The notes under the pieces: generated by a model
The model's database searches: none
What the model was told of the DNA's origin: nothing
What the model saw: the letters and a program-made list of their open reading frames with translations, nothing else
Assembly: GCA_017407125.1 (NCBI GenBank)
Contig: JAFQXE010000040.1
Coordinates: forward strand, 1 to 49,517
DNA from: Thermoguttaceae bacterium
Lineage (GTDB): Bacteria > Planctomycetota > Planctomycetia > Pirellulales > Thermoguttaceae
Reading direction: 5' to 3'
DNA: 49,517 bases
Shown: positions 32,940 through 42,104 of the stretch, in pieces
Numbering within the stretch: the stretch's first letter is position 1
How the letters are laid out: each line of letters starts with the position of its first letter
Translations under genes and position numbers: made by a program

Positions 32940-33758
32940 TTACTTTTTCCAAATCTCCAGAGCCGTTGCGGGAACGTTGGTTGTAACGGAATCGACGCCC
33001 ATGTCAAACAGCGCCTTGATTCGAGCCGGGTCGTCCGCCGTCCAAACCATAACGGTAATGCCATTGTCGTGAAGTTTCTTCACGAATTCCGGCGTGGCGG
33101 GCGAGTGTTCCAGGTCAACGTAGGTCGTGTTGATTTCCTTCAACTTGGCGAGAATGCGGTCAGCGTACTGATCGTTCGTTTCGTTTTTGCCTCTGGTGCA
33201 CAGCCAGGCGGCTTTGATTTCCGGAGCGAGTCGGCGACATTCTTTAATGGCGTCTGCATTGAAAGCGATGATCGTCGTTTCTTTTTCCATTCCTCTTTCA
33301 CGAATGGCGGCAATCGTGTCGGCTTCCAGACCAACCTGTTTCAGTTCGACAACCGGAGCGCAGGTCGTGCCTTTTAACAGATCGAGGTATTCTTCCAGAG
33401 TAGCGACTTTTTCGCCTTTGAACTGGTCGCCCTTCCAGACGCCGAAGTCCATGGTGCGAAGTTCAGCCAGCGAGTAATCCGTAATGCGACCAGCGGCGGG
33501 GTTGCCATTGGCGTCGCGAACGGTTCTCTTCAAGGCGCCGTCGTGATCCAAAACCAGTCTGCCGTCTGTGGTGCGATAGATGTCGCATTCTGCGCCTTGC
33601 GCGCCGGTTTCAATGCAGGAACGATACGCGGAAAGCGTATTTTCCGGAGCGACGGAAGAATTGCCGCGATGTCCAACTACGGGTGGAACGTCAGCGTCAG
33701 CAAATGCGTAAACGCCTAAAACAGCAGTCAAAGCGAGAGATAATAAAACGTGTTTCAT
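32940..33758 (-). CDS. secreted glycerophosphodiester phosphodiesterase
   Basis: A 272-residue enzyme from the ATG at 33758, which gives a clear signal peptide (MKHVLLSLALTAVLGVYAFA). The frame to 33878 adds 40 unlikely residues. Seen: the catalytic start VVGHRGNSSVAPENTLSAY near residues 27-45 (HR..PENT), ECDIYRTTDGRLVLDHDGAL near 57-76 (E-x-D metal ligands and His), CAPVVELK near 129-136, and VMVWTADDPARIKALFDMGVDSVTTNVP near 236-263. All GDPD residues are present. It probably frees glycerol phosphate in the periplasm. Start context is weak (no Shine-Dalgarno). Confidence 0.9.
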   Translation of the reverse strand: MKHVLLSLALTAVLGVYAFADADVPPVVGHRGNSSVAPENTLSAYRSCIETGAQGAECDIYRTTDGRLVLDHDGALKRTVRDANGNPAAGRITDYSLAELRTMDFGVWKGDQFKGEKVATLEEYLDLLKGTTCAPVVELKQVGLEADTIAAIRERGMEKETTIIAFNADAIKECRRLAPEIKAAWLCTRGKNETNDQYADRILAKLKEINTTYVDLEHSPATPEFVKKLHDNGITVMVWTADDPARIKALFDMGVDSVTTNVPATALEIWKK

Positions 33759-33805
33759 GGGAATGGGAAAAATAAAAAAACGGGGTAAAAAATACGATTC
33801 GAAAA

Positions 33806-33870
33806 CAAAAAAAGTCGCTAACGCAGGAACGTCCGAAACAAATCGGAAAATCTGTAAACGATTCCTGCGC
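33806..33870 (-). terminator. intrinsic terminator of the proline-rich protein gene
   Basis: On the minus strand CGCAGGAA (33862-33869) pairs with TTCCTGCG (33822-33829) around an inner hairpin TCCGA..TCGGA, and a T7 run follows (33806-33813). It lies about 20 bases after the gene's stop codon. Confidence 0.6.
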
Positions 33871-33885
33871 TGCGACAATAAGGGA

Positions 33886-35640
33886 CTATTCTAAAATGCT
33901 GTGAATAACGGAATCTGTGTTGCTGCTGGTATCTTCAATGATGGGATAAGCAACATTGGGATCCTGAGTATAAGGAACCGTTTCTTCAACATAAGGAAGC
34001 GCCTCCTCAACATAAGGTGCGGCGTTCTGTACATAAGGGGTGGTTGTTGTAGTAGCAGCGTTTTGCTGCGGCGGATTCAAACGAACCAGCAAGGCGTTTT
34101 GAGTTGTTCTGCCGCCGTTTTTGTGAATCATAACCGGCGTTTGCTGCTGAGTCAGGTTGTACATACCGGTTTCAAAAACGGTGTTTTCTGCGCCGATAAC
34201 GTAGAACGCAACGCGCTGGGTTTGCGGATCGACTCGACCTTGAATCGGGAACGTCTGGTTGGTGTCACGATTGTAGAACGAACCGCTGATCAAACCGTCG
34301 TTGGTTGCAGCCAGCTGAATAGCCGCTTTGGTTGACGCTTGAGGATTAACTGAAGAGGTTGACAACGCGAAAGTACCCAACGGCAGCCACTGGAGATTGC
34401 TCTGATTAGCTGTCGCAGCCGGCATGCCATACGATGCCAGTTCAGCCGCAGACTGAGCGTATTCGTATTGAGTTGTTACTCTTTGATTGTTAATGTATAC
34501 GTATGAATCGGGGCCGATAACTACGTTCTGACCATAATCATAGTAGAACGGGCTTGTCCAATTGTACGTTGGGTAGAAACTGCGGATGCTGTTCCACGTC
34601 GGGCATCCCCACCAGTAGTAAACCGGATAGGCGCTGCGATAGTAGTAATAGTTCCACCACGGAGCGCGGTAGTACATGTTATCCCACCAGCCAAAGGTGA
34701 ACGCGCCGGTTGAGATGGCGAAGTTAGTCCAACCCAAAGCAACGGAAACTCCCCAATTGTTCCAGTACGGACGAGGAGCGCGAGGAGGCGGCGGAACATG
34801 AGGTCCGTACATGGCGCGATGAACGTTGGCATAAATTGGATCGAAATGACTGTGCGGTCTGGTTTGCCAGCCAGGACGTCCTCCAGACGGAATGTGGGAA
34901 GGTCCCGGTCCAGGTTTCGGACCCGGCGTTACATGATGACTTGGTCCAGGACCAGGTTTCGGACCCGGCGTTACATGATGACTTGGTCCAGGACCAGGTT
35001 TCGGACCCGGGGTTACATGAACGCTTGGTCTGGGTCCCGGAGTTACGTGAACGCTTGGTTTCGGACCCGGGGTTACATGAACGCTTGGTCTAGGTCCCGG
35101 GGTTACGTGAACGTTTGGTCCAGATCCTGGTCCGCGGCTGGGGGTTACATGAACGCTTGGTCTGGGACCCGGGGTTACATGAACGTTTGGCGCAGCTGAT
35201 GGTCCGCGGCTGGGGGCCGGTCGAACGCTGGGTTGAGCTACAGGTCCGCGAGTGGGAGCAACCACAGGTCCGCGGCTTGGGGTTGGTCGTGCGCTGGGTC
35301 CGGCTGATGGTCCGCGGCTAGGCGCAGGCGTGCGAACAGCAGGTTTGCTTGGAGCAGAAACCCGAGATGGCGGAGCTGGCATTTTCGGAGCCGACATTTT
35401 CGGAGCCGGCATTTTCGGAGCCGGCATTTTCGGAGCCGGCATTTTCGGAGCCGGCATTTTCGGAGCCGGCATTTTCGGAGCGCTTTTCGGGGCCGGCATT
35501 TTCGGAGCGCTTTTCGGGGCGTCCATTTTGGGAGGATGGTTTCCTCCGCGAGGCCCCGGCTGGGCAAAGGACAGCGTTGACGTCAGCAGAAACGCCGCCA
35601 ACGTGAGAGCCGTCATTTTAATGGTTAATGAAGTTTTCAT
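33886..35640 (-). CDS. secreted proline-rich repeat protein (mu-protocadherin-like)
   Basis: A 584-residue secreted protein with signal peptide (MALTLAAFLLTSTLSFAQ region, residues 9-27) and a good AGGAGA before the ATG. Three repeat blocks follow: tandem MPAPK pentapeptides (residues about 44-90, mostly identical 15-bp DNA units at 35385-35490), then R-G-P/S-P-A-P variants, then HVTPGPKPS/GPGPSHHVTPGPK units (about 155-255). A Tyr/Trp-rich domain follows (residues about 290-400, e.g. WWNYYYYRSAYPVYYWWG), then a beta-rich domain ending near 530. Planctomycete proteins with such a Tyr/Trp core are often labelled mu-protocadherin-like. It is probably a cell-surface or stalk component. Repeat number may vary between strains. 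Confidence 0.82.
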   Translation of the reverse strand: MKTSLTIKMTALTLAAFLLTSTLSFAQPGPRGGNHPPKMDAPKSAPKMPAPKSAPKMPAPKMPAPKMPAPKMPAPKMPAPKMSAPKMPAPPSRVSAPSKPAVRTPAPSRGPSAGPSARPTPSRGPVVAPTRGPVAQPSVRPAPSRGPSAAPNVHVTPGPRPSVHVTPSRGPGSGPNVHVTPGPRPSVHVTPGPKPSVHVTPGPRPSVHVTPGPKPGPGPSHHVTPGPKPGPGPSHHVTPGPKPGPGPSHIPSGGRPGWQTRPHSHFDPIYANVHRAMYGPHVPPPPRAPRPYWNNWGVSVALGWTNFAISTGAFTFGWWDNMYYRAPWWNYYYYRSAYPVYYWWGCPTWNSIRSFYPTYNWTSPFYYDYGQNVVIGPDSYVYINNQRVTTQYEYAQSAAELASYGMPAATANQSNLQWLPLGTFALSTSSVNPQASTKAAIQLAATNDGLISGSFYNRDTNQTFPIQGRVDPQTQRVAFYVIGAENTVFETGMYNLTQQQTPVMIHKNGGRTTQNALLVRLNPPQQNAATTTTTPYVQNAAPYVEEALPYVEETVPYTQDPNVAYPIIEDTSSNTDSVIHSILE

Positions 35641-35781
35641 GTGTTTCTCCTATAAATGATGTCAAAGGATAAATGCTTAACAGTTATGCCCATTATAACA
35701 AATTTTATACGAAAGATAAAGGTCGTTTGCTCGAATTTTTTAAAAATGAGTAGATATTTTGGCATATATTTTTACCGTCCC

Positions 35782-35809
35782 TTGCGAAAAAAAACATCTT
35801 TGGTATAAT
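35782..35809 (+). promoter_or_regulatory. sigma-70-like promoter for def
   Basis: TTGCGA (35782-35787), a 16-bp spacer and TATAAT (35804-35809), with expected start near 35816. The leader is about 40 bases. Confidence 0.55.
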
Positions 35810-35855
35810 ATATAGCATCTCAAAATCAATATTGAAAATCCAAGGAATTTTGACT

Positions 35856-36425
35856 ATGGACGTTGTACTTTATCCGCATCCGTCGCTGAAGATGACCGCT
35901 TCGCCGGTTCTTCGAATTGACAGTATTCTGCGTCAGCAGATTGAAAATATGTTCAAACTCATGTACGCGACCAATGGCGTTGGTTTGGCTGGTCCGCAGG
36001 TTGAACTGCCGTATCGTGTGTTTGTTATGAACTATACCGGCGATCCGGAAAAGAAAGACAAAGAGATGGTTTTCATCAACCCGATTATTCTCCGTCGGGG
36101 CGGAAAATTGGTAAGCGGCGAAGAAGGGTGTCTGAGCTTTCCTGATATTTTTGCCAAAGTTGTTCGTCCAGAACGGGTTACGGTTCGCGCTTTTAACATC
36201 AAAGGCGAAATGTTCACTGCCACCTTTGAAGGGCTGGCGGCGCGATGCGTTCAGCATGAAAACGACCATCTGGACGGCTACTGTTTCGTCGATCGATTGG
36301 ATGAAAACGAACGTCGCCGCATTCAGAAAAAGCTCGACAAACAGGTCGAACGCTACAACGCCGGCGAGACGATTAACAAAGGCGTTGAAACCCCGTCTTC
36401 AGATCAACCGAAACAGGCGGAGTAG
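35856..36425 (+). CDS. def: peptide deformylase
   Basis: A 189-residue metalloenzyme that removes the formyl group from new proteins. The ATG at 35856 has AAGGA nine bases upstream; an in-frame TTG at 35832 is less likely. Seen: motif 1 GVGLAGPQV near residues 39-47, motif 2 EEGCLSFP near 88-95 with the metal-binding cysteine, and motif 3 QHENDHLDG near 130-138 (HExxH histidines). The C-terminal tail of about 35 residues is charged and not needed for activity. It is followed by the dihydrouridine synthase gene. Confidence 0.96.
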   Translation: MDVVLYPHPSLKMTASPVLRIDSILRQQIENMFKLMYATNGVGLAGPQVELPYRVFVMNYTGDPEKKDKEMVFINPIILRRGGKLVSGEEGCLSFPDIFAKVVRPERVTVRAFNIKGEMFTATFEGLAARCVQHENDHLDGYCFVDRLDENERRRIQKKLDKQVERYNAGETINKGVETPSSDQPKQAE

Positions 36426-36495
36426 TTTCTCAAACGTGGAACAGACGACGGTTATCTAACGCATAACAGACGTTATTCCACGTTTATTCTTTATT

Positions 36496-37602
36496 ATGAT
36501 TTCATCATCGCCTCTGCCGCTGATTAAGGGACTCAAACCGCTGTCAATCGGGAACGTTTATATTGGATTCCCGGCAATTCAGGCTCCCTTAAGCGGGTAC
36601 AGCGACAGACCGCAGCGGCACGTTACGCAAAATCTTCATGAATCCGTTGCGGATTTCCCGGAATACTCTGCCCTGCCCTCTCAATGGAAGACGTCTATTA
36701 TTGGCGCGGCGGCGACCGTAGCGGAGGTCATGCTGGATCAGTTTGTTTTAACGGTCAAAAAGAGCGTCAAGGTCAATCAGCGTATGGGGTTAGAGCCGTC
36801 TGACCATCCCTGCGGGGCGCAAATCATGGGAGCCTTCCCGGAAGATTTTCCTCCGGCGGCGATGCGGCTTGTCAAAAGCGGGTTTGACTGGATTGATCTG
36901 AACTTTGCCTGTCCGGTTAAAAAAGTTCTGGGAAGAAAGCGCGGCGGGTTTCTTTTGTCTGAACCGGAAACGGCTCTGGAAATGACGGCGCGAACGCGAG
37001 ACGCTCTGCCGGACGGCGTCCCGCTGACGATTAAACTTCGCAAGGGCTACGACGATTCCGCTCAAAGCGAAGACAATTTCTATAAACTGCTCAACGGCGC
37101 AATTGCAATCGGCGTCGACGCGGTTGCTATTCACGGTCGAACTGTGTTACAGCGCTATACCGGCGAGGCGGACTGGTCGTTTCTCAAACGAGTGAAATCA
37201 GAGTTCCCGTCGCTGGTAATTTTGGGCTGCGGGGATCTATTTTCTGCTCAGACGTGCTTGGACAGGATTCTCGAAACCGGCGTCGACGGCGTTTGCATTG
37301 CCCGCGGAGCGATTGGAAATCCTTGGATCTTCCCGGCGTTTAACGCCTTGGCGATGGGGTTGCCCGCCTTGCCGCCACCCAGTCTGGAAGAACAGGCGGC
37401 TGTTTTGGCAGAGCATTTTAACCGGTGCGTCGATTTATACGGCGAAAGAAGAACCTGCTCGATAATTCGCAAATTTGGAATCAAGCACGCTTTGACTCAT
37501 CCGAGAAAAGACGAGCTGGTCGCCCGATTTGTAACAGTCCGAAACCGAGAAGAATGGTTCTCGATTCTCAAAGAATTCTACGAAAAACAGGGAGCGGAAT
37601 GA
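36496..37602 (+). CDS. tRNA-dihydrouridine synthase (DusB-like)
   Basis: A 368-residue FMN enzyme that reduces uridine in tRNA. Seen: FPAIQAPLSGYSD near residues 24-36, the active region DLNFACPVKKVLGRKRGG near 134-151 with the catalytic cysteine, AIHGRTVLQRYTGEADW near 213-229, and VCIARGAIGNPWIF near 270-283. A segment of about 35 residues at positions 42-78, rich in S, A and V, is longer than in DusB. The N-terminal VYIGFPAI position fits the family. Which uridine it modifies cannot be read. No Shine-Dalgarno precedes the ATG. Confidence 0.9.
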   Translation: MISSSPLPLIKGLKPLSIGNVYIGFPAIQAPLSGYSDRPQRHVTQNLHESVADFPEYSALPSQWKTSIIGAAATVAEVMLDQFVLTVKKSVKVNQRMGLEPSDHPCGAQIMGAFPEDFPPAAMRLVKSGFDWIDLNFACPVKKVLGRKRGGFLLSEPETALEMTARTRDALPDGVPLTIKLRKGYDDSAQSEDNFYKLLNGAIAIGVDAVAIHGRTVLQRYTGEADWSFLKRVKSEFPSLVILGCGDLFSAQTCLDRILETGVDGVCIARGAIGNPWIFPAFNALAMGLPALPPPSLEEQAAVLAEHFNRCVDLYGERRTCSIIRKFGIKHALTHPRKDELVARFVTVRNREEWFSILKEFYEKQGAE

Positions 37603-37665
37603 GCTTCCGTTCCCTGTAATCTGTTTTCATGTTATAGGCTTTTTCCGCAAAACGGGATTAAAGCG

Positions 37666-38688
37666 TTATTTGGAGAATTTCTTCGCCAGCAGTTCGCCAA
37701 TCTGGACGGCATTGGTCGCGGCGCCTTTGCGGAGGTTGTCGCTGACGCACCAGAAAGTAAGCGTGTTTGGAGCGCTGGGGTCTTTGCGAATGCGCCCGAT
37801 GAACGTTTCGTCTTTGCCGGTGCAGAGGTACGGCATCGGGTAAACCTTGTTGTCAAGGTCGTCCATGACGATAATGCCCGGGAACGCCGCGAACAGCTCG
37901 CGCGCCTTTTCGACGGTGATTTCCTGTTCCGTTTCGACGGAGATGCTTTCTGAATGGCAGTTTTCAACCGGAACGCGAACGCACGTCGGGCAGACGCCGA
38001 AGGAGTTGTCGCCCATGATCTTCCAGGTTTCCAGAATCATCTTGACTTCTTCAGACGTGTATCCGGGGAAGCGATCCGGGTGCTTGGGCGAGCCGATTTG
38101 CGGCATGCAGTTGAACGCAATTGGATGAGCAAAGGTTTCGTACTGGTATTCTTCCCCGCGAAGAGCGGCGGCGGAACCGTTTTTCAGGTCGCGGTTGCCG
38201 GCAACGCCAGCGCCGGAAGTCGCCTGGAACGTCGTAACGATAACGCGGCGAATCTTGCTGTAGTTGTACAGAGCCTTGAGCGCCATAACCATCTGGGTTG
38301 TCGAGCAGTTGGGGCTGGAAACGATTCCCTTGTGGTTGTCGACAGCGTCCGGGTTGACTTCCGGAATGACCAGCGGGACGTCGTCGTGCATGCGGTAGTA
38401 CGCGGATTCGTCAACGACGAGGCAGCCTTTTTCTCTTGCCCACGGCACGAAAACCGCAGCGACTTCGTCCGGCGTGGAACCGATAACCAAATCAACGCCC
38501 TCGAACGCTTCGGGAAGCATTTCTTCTACGACAACGTCTTCGCCTTTATATTTAAGAGTCGTGCCAGCTGAACGTTTAGAAGCAATGAACTTGACCTTTT
38601 TGGACGGGAAGTTCCGGGTTTCCATGATTTCACGAATCAAAGTACCGACGGCGCCGGTCGCGCCAACAACAGCTGTAACGTCAAACAT
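37666..38688 (-). CDS. asd: aspartate-semialdehyde dehydrogenase
   Basis: A 340-residue NADPH enzyme of lysine, threonine and methionine synthesis. Seen: the NADP-binding start VVGATGAVGTLIREIM near residues 6-21, the catalytic cysteine in SSPNCSTTQMVMAL near 128-141, TFQATSGAGVAG near 157-168, the catalytic histidine in VRVPVENCHSESISVE near 239-254, and NAVQIGELL near the end. Length is normal. The start has AAGGAGATACAAACG, and a promoter-like pair lies at 38791-38818. It is probably monocistronic. Confidence 0.96.
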   Translation of the reverse strand: MFDVTAVVGATGAVGTLIREIMETRNFPSKKVKFIASKRSAGTTLKYKGEDVVVEEMLPEAFEGVDLVIGSTPDEVAAVFVPWAREKGCLVVDESAYYRMHDDVPLVIPEVNPDAVDNHKGIVSSPNCSTTQMVMALKALYNYSKIRRVIVTTFQATSGAGVAGNRDLKNGSAAALRGEEYQYETFAHPIAFNCMPQIGSPKHPDRFPGYTSEEVKMILETWKIMGDNSFGVCPTCVRVPVENCHSESISVETEQEITVEKARELFAAFPGIIVMDDLDNKVYPMPYLCTGKDETFIGRIRKDPSAPNTLTFWCVSDNLRKGAATNAVQIGELLAKKFSK

Positions 38689-38790
38689 CGTTTGTATCTC
38701 CTTATATTGTGGAGTAAAAAAACGTCAAAAGTCCTTTCGCCCGCCGCTACGCAACGGTCAAAGACGAAAAAACCATATTAATTGAGCGGT

Positions 38791-38818
38791 ATTCTATATT
38801 AATTTGAGAAAAATGCAA
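38791..38818 (-). promoter_or_regulatory. sigma-70-like promoter for asd
   Basis: On the minus strand TTGCAT (38813-38818), a 16-bp spacer and TAGAAT (38791-38796). Leader of about 95 bases. Confidence 0.5.
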
Positions 38819-38904
38819 GGGAGAGCGGAGAAGGCGTATGTAGGATTAGATGGTTTTACCTTGTAGACAACAACAAATTTATAACAGCCGTGTTTGATAT
38901 AATT

Positions 38905-39056
38905 AAAGTTAAGGAAAGTTAAAAATGGACGTTTTTGAAAGAAAATAAATAGGAATGTTTTTTATAAATACTGTATTACTATATGGTTATGTTATCTGTA
39001 AATAACATATAAAAACAACAAGGCCTGTCAAAAAGAAAGTTAAGGAAAGTTAAAAA
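38905..39056. repeat. exact 21-bp direct repeats
   Basis: The same 21 bases, built from two GGAAAGTTAA-like units, occur at 38905-38925 and at 39036-39056. The second copy ends 10 bases before the end of the AlbA_2 gene. Between them is an 8-bp stem TATGTTAT..ATAACATA (about 38988-39011). The spacer is AT-rich and otherwise empty. Confidence 0.75.
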
Positions 39057-39066
39057 CGTCTTTTGA

Positions 39067-40515
39067 TTATCCCCAAAATGGATAATATCTCATGTTTCTA
39101 GGCGCCGTTTTAGGATCAACAGGTTTAATAAAGTTGTTTTTTACTGCTGCTTTAATAATCTTTGAAATATTCGATGAATAAGCATCGTCGAGTTGAAATC
39201 TTTCCCTTAATGAAGAATTTGATATCGACTCATGGTTTAACCATTTGATACAGGCGTGCATATAACAAGCATCAATCCGTTCATCCATCGTTAGGTTTAA
39301 ATATGGAATATAAGAATGTAGGGTTACTTTTGTATTTTCATCATAAACAGTTATTGTCGGAGCTGGCAAATTCTTTTGTTCACATTCGATCGCTATTTTG
39401 TCCCATCCTGAACCAAGTTCTTCACAAATATGAAATTGTCTCATTAGCGAAGCTAATTGTTCATTTCTTGAACGTGGAGGATTGTCAATAAAACGCTTAG
39501 TGTCGATTAGCGGCGCTCCCGGATTGGTTATTTCAATTCTATTAGGAAAAACTTCTATAAGGGGTCCTGAACCTGAAATTGATAAATCTTGATGAATTAA
39601 AGCATTTGCTACCGTTTCGCGGATCATTATTTCTGGATACAGATTTACATTTGTTCTTAAAGCGCCTTGAACGATCTCGGAAGAAGTCGTAATTTTAATA
39701 GTATCTATTAACCCTTCAAATCCCGAAGCATATCCTTTTTGTCCAATGTAATCTCTTGTTGAGCTATTTCTATCTTTTTGGGAATAAACAACAAGTCGAA
39801 TGGCTTTCCGCGAAAGACTTGGAAAATCAGAAAGTTTTTTAGCTAACAACAAAGCGCCCAAATTGGTTATAGAATACAAACCATCGTCTTGGCGAACAAT
39901 AATCTTATCTTCAATAAAATAATATAATATTGATCGAGTTTCAGAGGGAAAGGGAATATTCTTTAAATCAAAGTATTTTTGACAATCTAACAACGCTATT
40001 ACATTCTCTTGGGAAAGAGATTCTTTTGAAGGAAGCGATTCAAAATTATAGGAGCGGAGTTTATCCCATAATTTTAACTCGATCTGAGGCAGATCTTTTA
40101 AACTTCGTTTTTGTGATTCAATGCGAATATATTCATGATCCATAAAACGAATAGTATATAATTTCGCTTTTTCGATTCTCAATACAACAACCTTTTTGTT
40201 GTTTATGATAATATCGTCAAATTCAAAATTGAAGTTTTTGGAAAGACGTTGAGTTAACCATGGAATTAAATCGTCGTTACCGATTTTCTTTTTGTAAAAA
40301 TCAAAATGCGTACCAACGATTTCATGCGTTTGATCATGAATTCCCCAAAGTAAATAGGCGTAATTTTTATCGTGCAGAGTTGCTGAATTGCCAAGAGCGC
40401 AAATATATTCTCCGATTTCTTTGGGGTCTGATAAACTATCTTTTTTAAATTCAACCCAAGGAGTTTCTTTGGGAAGAAGTCGCAATTCGTTTATCAGGTT
40501 TTCCAGATTTTCCAC
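39067..40515 (-). CDS. AlbA_2/Schlafen-like ATP-binding protein
   Basis: A 482-residue protein. The N-terminal domain fits the AlbA_2 (Schlafen-like) family, with WVEFKKDSLSDPKEIGEYICALGNSA near residues 20-45 and AYLLWGIHDQTHEIVG near 52-67. The middle has GYASGFEGLIDTI. The C-terminal ATPase-like part has ANALIHQDLSISGSGPLIEVFPNRIEITNPGAP near 305-337 and FHICEELGSGWDKI near 364-377. A winged-helix-like end (SNSSLRERFQLDD..ISKIIKAAVKNNFI) follows. Such genes are common in accessory regions and have been linked to DNA binding, regulation or defence; the role here is unknown. The gene is clearly AT-richer than its neighbours and has a GTG start. Foreign origin is plausible. Confidence 0.82.
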   Translation of the reverse strand: MENLENLINELRLLPKETPWVEFKKDSLSDPKEIGEYICALGNSATLHDKNYAYLLWGIHDQTHEIVGTHFDFYKKKIGNDDLIPWLTQRLSKNFNFEFDDIIINNKKVVVLRIEKAKLYTIRFMDHEYIRIESQKRSLKDLPQIELKLWDKLRSYNFESLPSKESLSQENVIALLDCQKYFDLKNIPFPSETRSILYYFIEDKIIVRQDDGLYSITNLGALLLAKKLSDFPSLSRKAIRLVVYSQKDRNSSTRDYIGQKGYASGFEGLIDTIKITTSSEIVQGALRTNVNLYPEIMIRETVANALIHQDLSISGSGPLIEVFPNRIEITNPGAPLIDTKRFIDNPPRSRNEQLASLMRQFHICEELGSGWDKIAIECEQKNLPAPTITVYDENTKVTLHSYIPYLNLTMDERIDACYMHACIKWLNHESISNSSLRERFQLDDAYSSNISKIIKAAVKNNFIKPVDPKTAPRNMRYYPFWG

Positions 40516-40593
40516 GATAAATCAAGAATGGTTTGGGAAGATAATTTTGAATGATATTGTTGTAAATTGAACGGTGTTAAGTTATAGAATAAA

Positions 40594-40635
40594 GAAGCGT
40601 TATTTATTTGGAAAGATGAGAATAAATAACGCTTC
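40594..40635 (-). terminator. stem-loop downstream of the UPF0210 gene
   Basis: A perfect 14-bp stem GAAGCGTTATTTAT..ATAAATAACGCTTC with a 14-base loop lies 12 bases after the gene's stop codon on the minus strand and is followed there by TTTATTC. It is probably a terminator. Confidence 0.6.
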
Positions 40636-40646
40636 CCAAATTAATT

Positions 40647-42020
40647 TTAGTTCCCCAGGGATTGCAGCGGGGCGGGGATGCGTCCGGCGTGGTTGATAAA
40701 GGCGTTTGAGCCTTCGTTGTTGCGGACGTCCAAGACCGGGGCGCTGCCGAACAGACCGCCGAAGTCGATAATGTCGCCGGCTTTCGCGCCCGGAACAGGA
40801 ATGAGTCGGGCGGCTGTCGTTTTGTTATTGATAACGCCAATCGCCATTTCGTCAGCAATAATCGCAGAGATGGTTTCAGGTGCGGTGTCGCCGGGAATGA
40901 GAACCATGTCCAAACCAACAGAGCAGACGGCGGTCATGGCTTCGAGCTTTTCCAAAACCAGATGTCCTTGTCCGACGGCATCTGCCAGAGTGGAGTCTTC
41001 GCTGACGGGAATGAAAGCGCCGGACAGACCGCCAACGGAGCTGGACGCGAAAAGACCGCCCTTTTTAACGGCGTCGTTAAGCATGGCGATAGCCGCGGTT
41101 GACCCCGGCGCGCCAATGCGGGCGATTCCCAGAGCTTTGAGAATTTCGCCGATACTGTCGCCGATCATGGGCGTAGGCGCCAGCGACAAGTCGACAATGC
41201 CGAATTCAATTCCGAGAGCTTTGGCGACTTCGCGGCCGATAAGTTCTCCGCAGCGGGTAACGCGGAAACTGGTAATCTTGATTTCTTCCGCCAGTTCGTC
41301 GAGCGTTGCGTTCGGCTCCATCTCCAGGCGTCGTTTAAGGGCAGACGACACAACGCCGGGACCGGAAACGCCGATGTTAATCGCCGCTTCGCCTTCGCCG
41401 TTGCCGGCAACAGCGCCAGCCATGAACGGGGAATCTTCCGGAACGTTGGAGAAAATAACCAACTTCGCTGCGCCGAATCCGCGAGAGCTTTCTGTCGCCT
41501 GAGCAATCTTTTTGACAACAACGCCCATCTGCTTGACAGCGTTCATGTTGATGCCCGCCTTGCGAGAAGCAACGTTGACGGACGCGCAAACCTGTTTTGT
41601 TTCAGACAAAACTTCCGGCAGAGTATCGATAATAATCTGATCGGAAACGGTAATCCCCTTTTGGACGTACGCGGAATAGCCGCCGACGAAGTCGATGCCG
41701 CATTCCTGAGCCGACTTGTCCAGCGCTCGAGCGATTTGCAACCCGGCAGAACGGCCGTGCCCGGCAAGAATCTGCGACACTGCCGACAGCGCAACGCGTT
41801 TGTTGATAACGGGAATGCCGTACTTCGCGCCGATTTTGTCGCACGTTTCGACAAGACGACCGGCGTATTTGCGAATCTTGTTGCGAAGTTTGTCACAAAC
41901 AAGGTCTACGTTTGACGCCGCGCAATCGTTGACGTTCAAAGCCAGCGTTACAGCGCGGACGTCAAGATGTTCCGCATGAAGCATTTCAATTGTCGAAAGG
42001 ATTTCATCAGTTCGAAGCAT
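40647..42020 (-). CDS. UPF0210/PFL family protein
   Basis: A 457-residue protein of the UPF0210 (DUF711-like) family. Seen: the conserved start DEILSTIEMLHAEHLDVRAVTLALN near residues 5-29, GGYSAYVQKGI near 118-128, FSNVPEDSPFMAGAVAGNGEGE near 189-210, INIGVSGPGVV near 214-224, and many glycine-rich loops such as GGLFASSSVGGLSGAFIPVSEDS near 314-336. The family is widespread, its biochemical role is not established, and structural similarity to pyruvate formate-lyase has been noted in its name only. In some bacteria it is next to an ACT-domain gene (UPF0237); none is seen here. No Shine-Dalgarno precedes the ATG. Confidence 0.88.
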   Translation of the reverse strand: MLRTDEILSTIEMLHAEHLDVRAVTLALNVNDCAASNVDLVCDKLRNKIRKYAGRLVETCDKIGAKYGIPVINKRVALSAVSQILAGHGRSAGLQIARALDKSAQECGIDFVGGYSAYVQKGITVSDQIIIDTLPEVLSETKQVCASVNVASRKAGINMNAVKQMGVVVKKIAQATESSRGFGAAKLVIFSNVPEDSPFMAGAVAGNGEGEAAINIGVSGPGVVSSALKRRLEMEPNATLDELAEEIKITSFRVTRCGELIGREVAKALGIEFGIVDLSLAPTPMIGDSIGEILKALGIARIGAPGSTAAIAMLNDAVKKGGLFASSSVGGLSGAFIPVSEDSTLADAVGQGHLVLEKLEAMTAVCSVGLDMVLIPGDTAPETISAIIADEMAIGVINNKTTAARLIPVPGAKAGDIIDFGGLFGSAPVLDVRNNEGSNAFINHAGRIPAPLQSLGN

Positions 42021-42104
42021 GGTGAAGTTATTCTAAATTTGGTTAAGTTTTAAAGGGAATAGCTGATCAACAGTTCACGCATATAAGCAACGCGGCTGGA
42101 ACGC

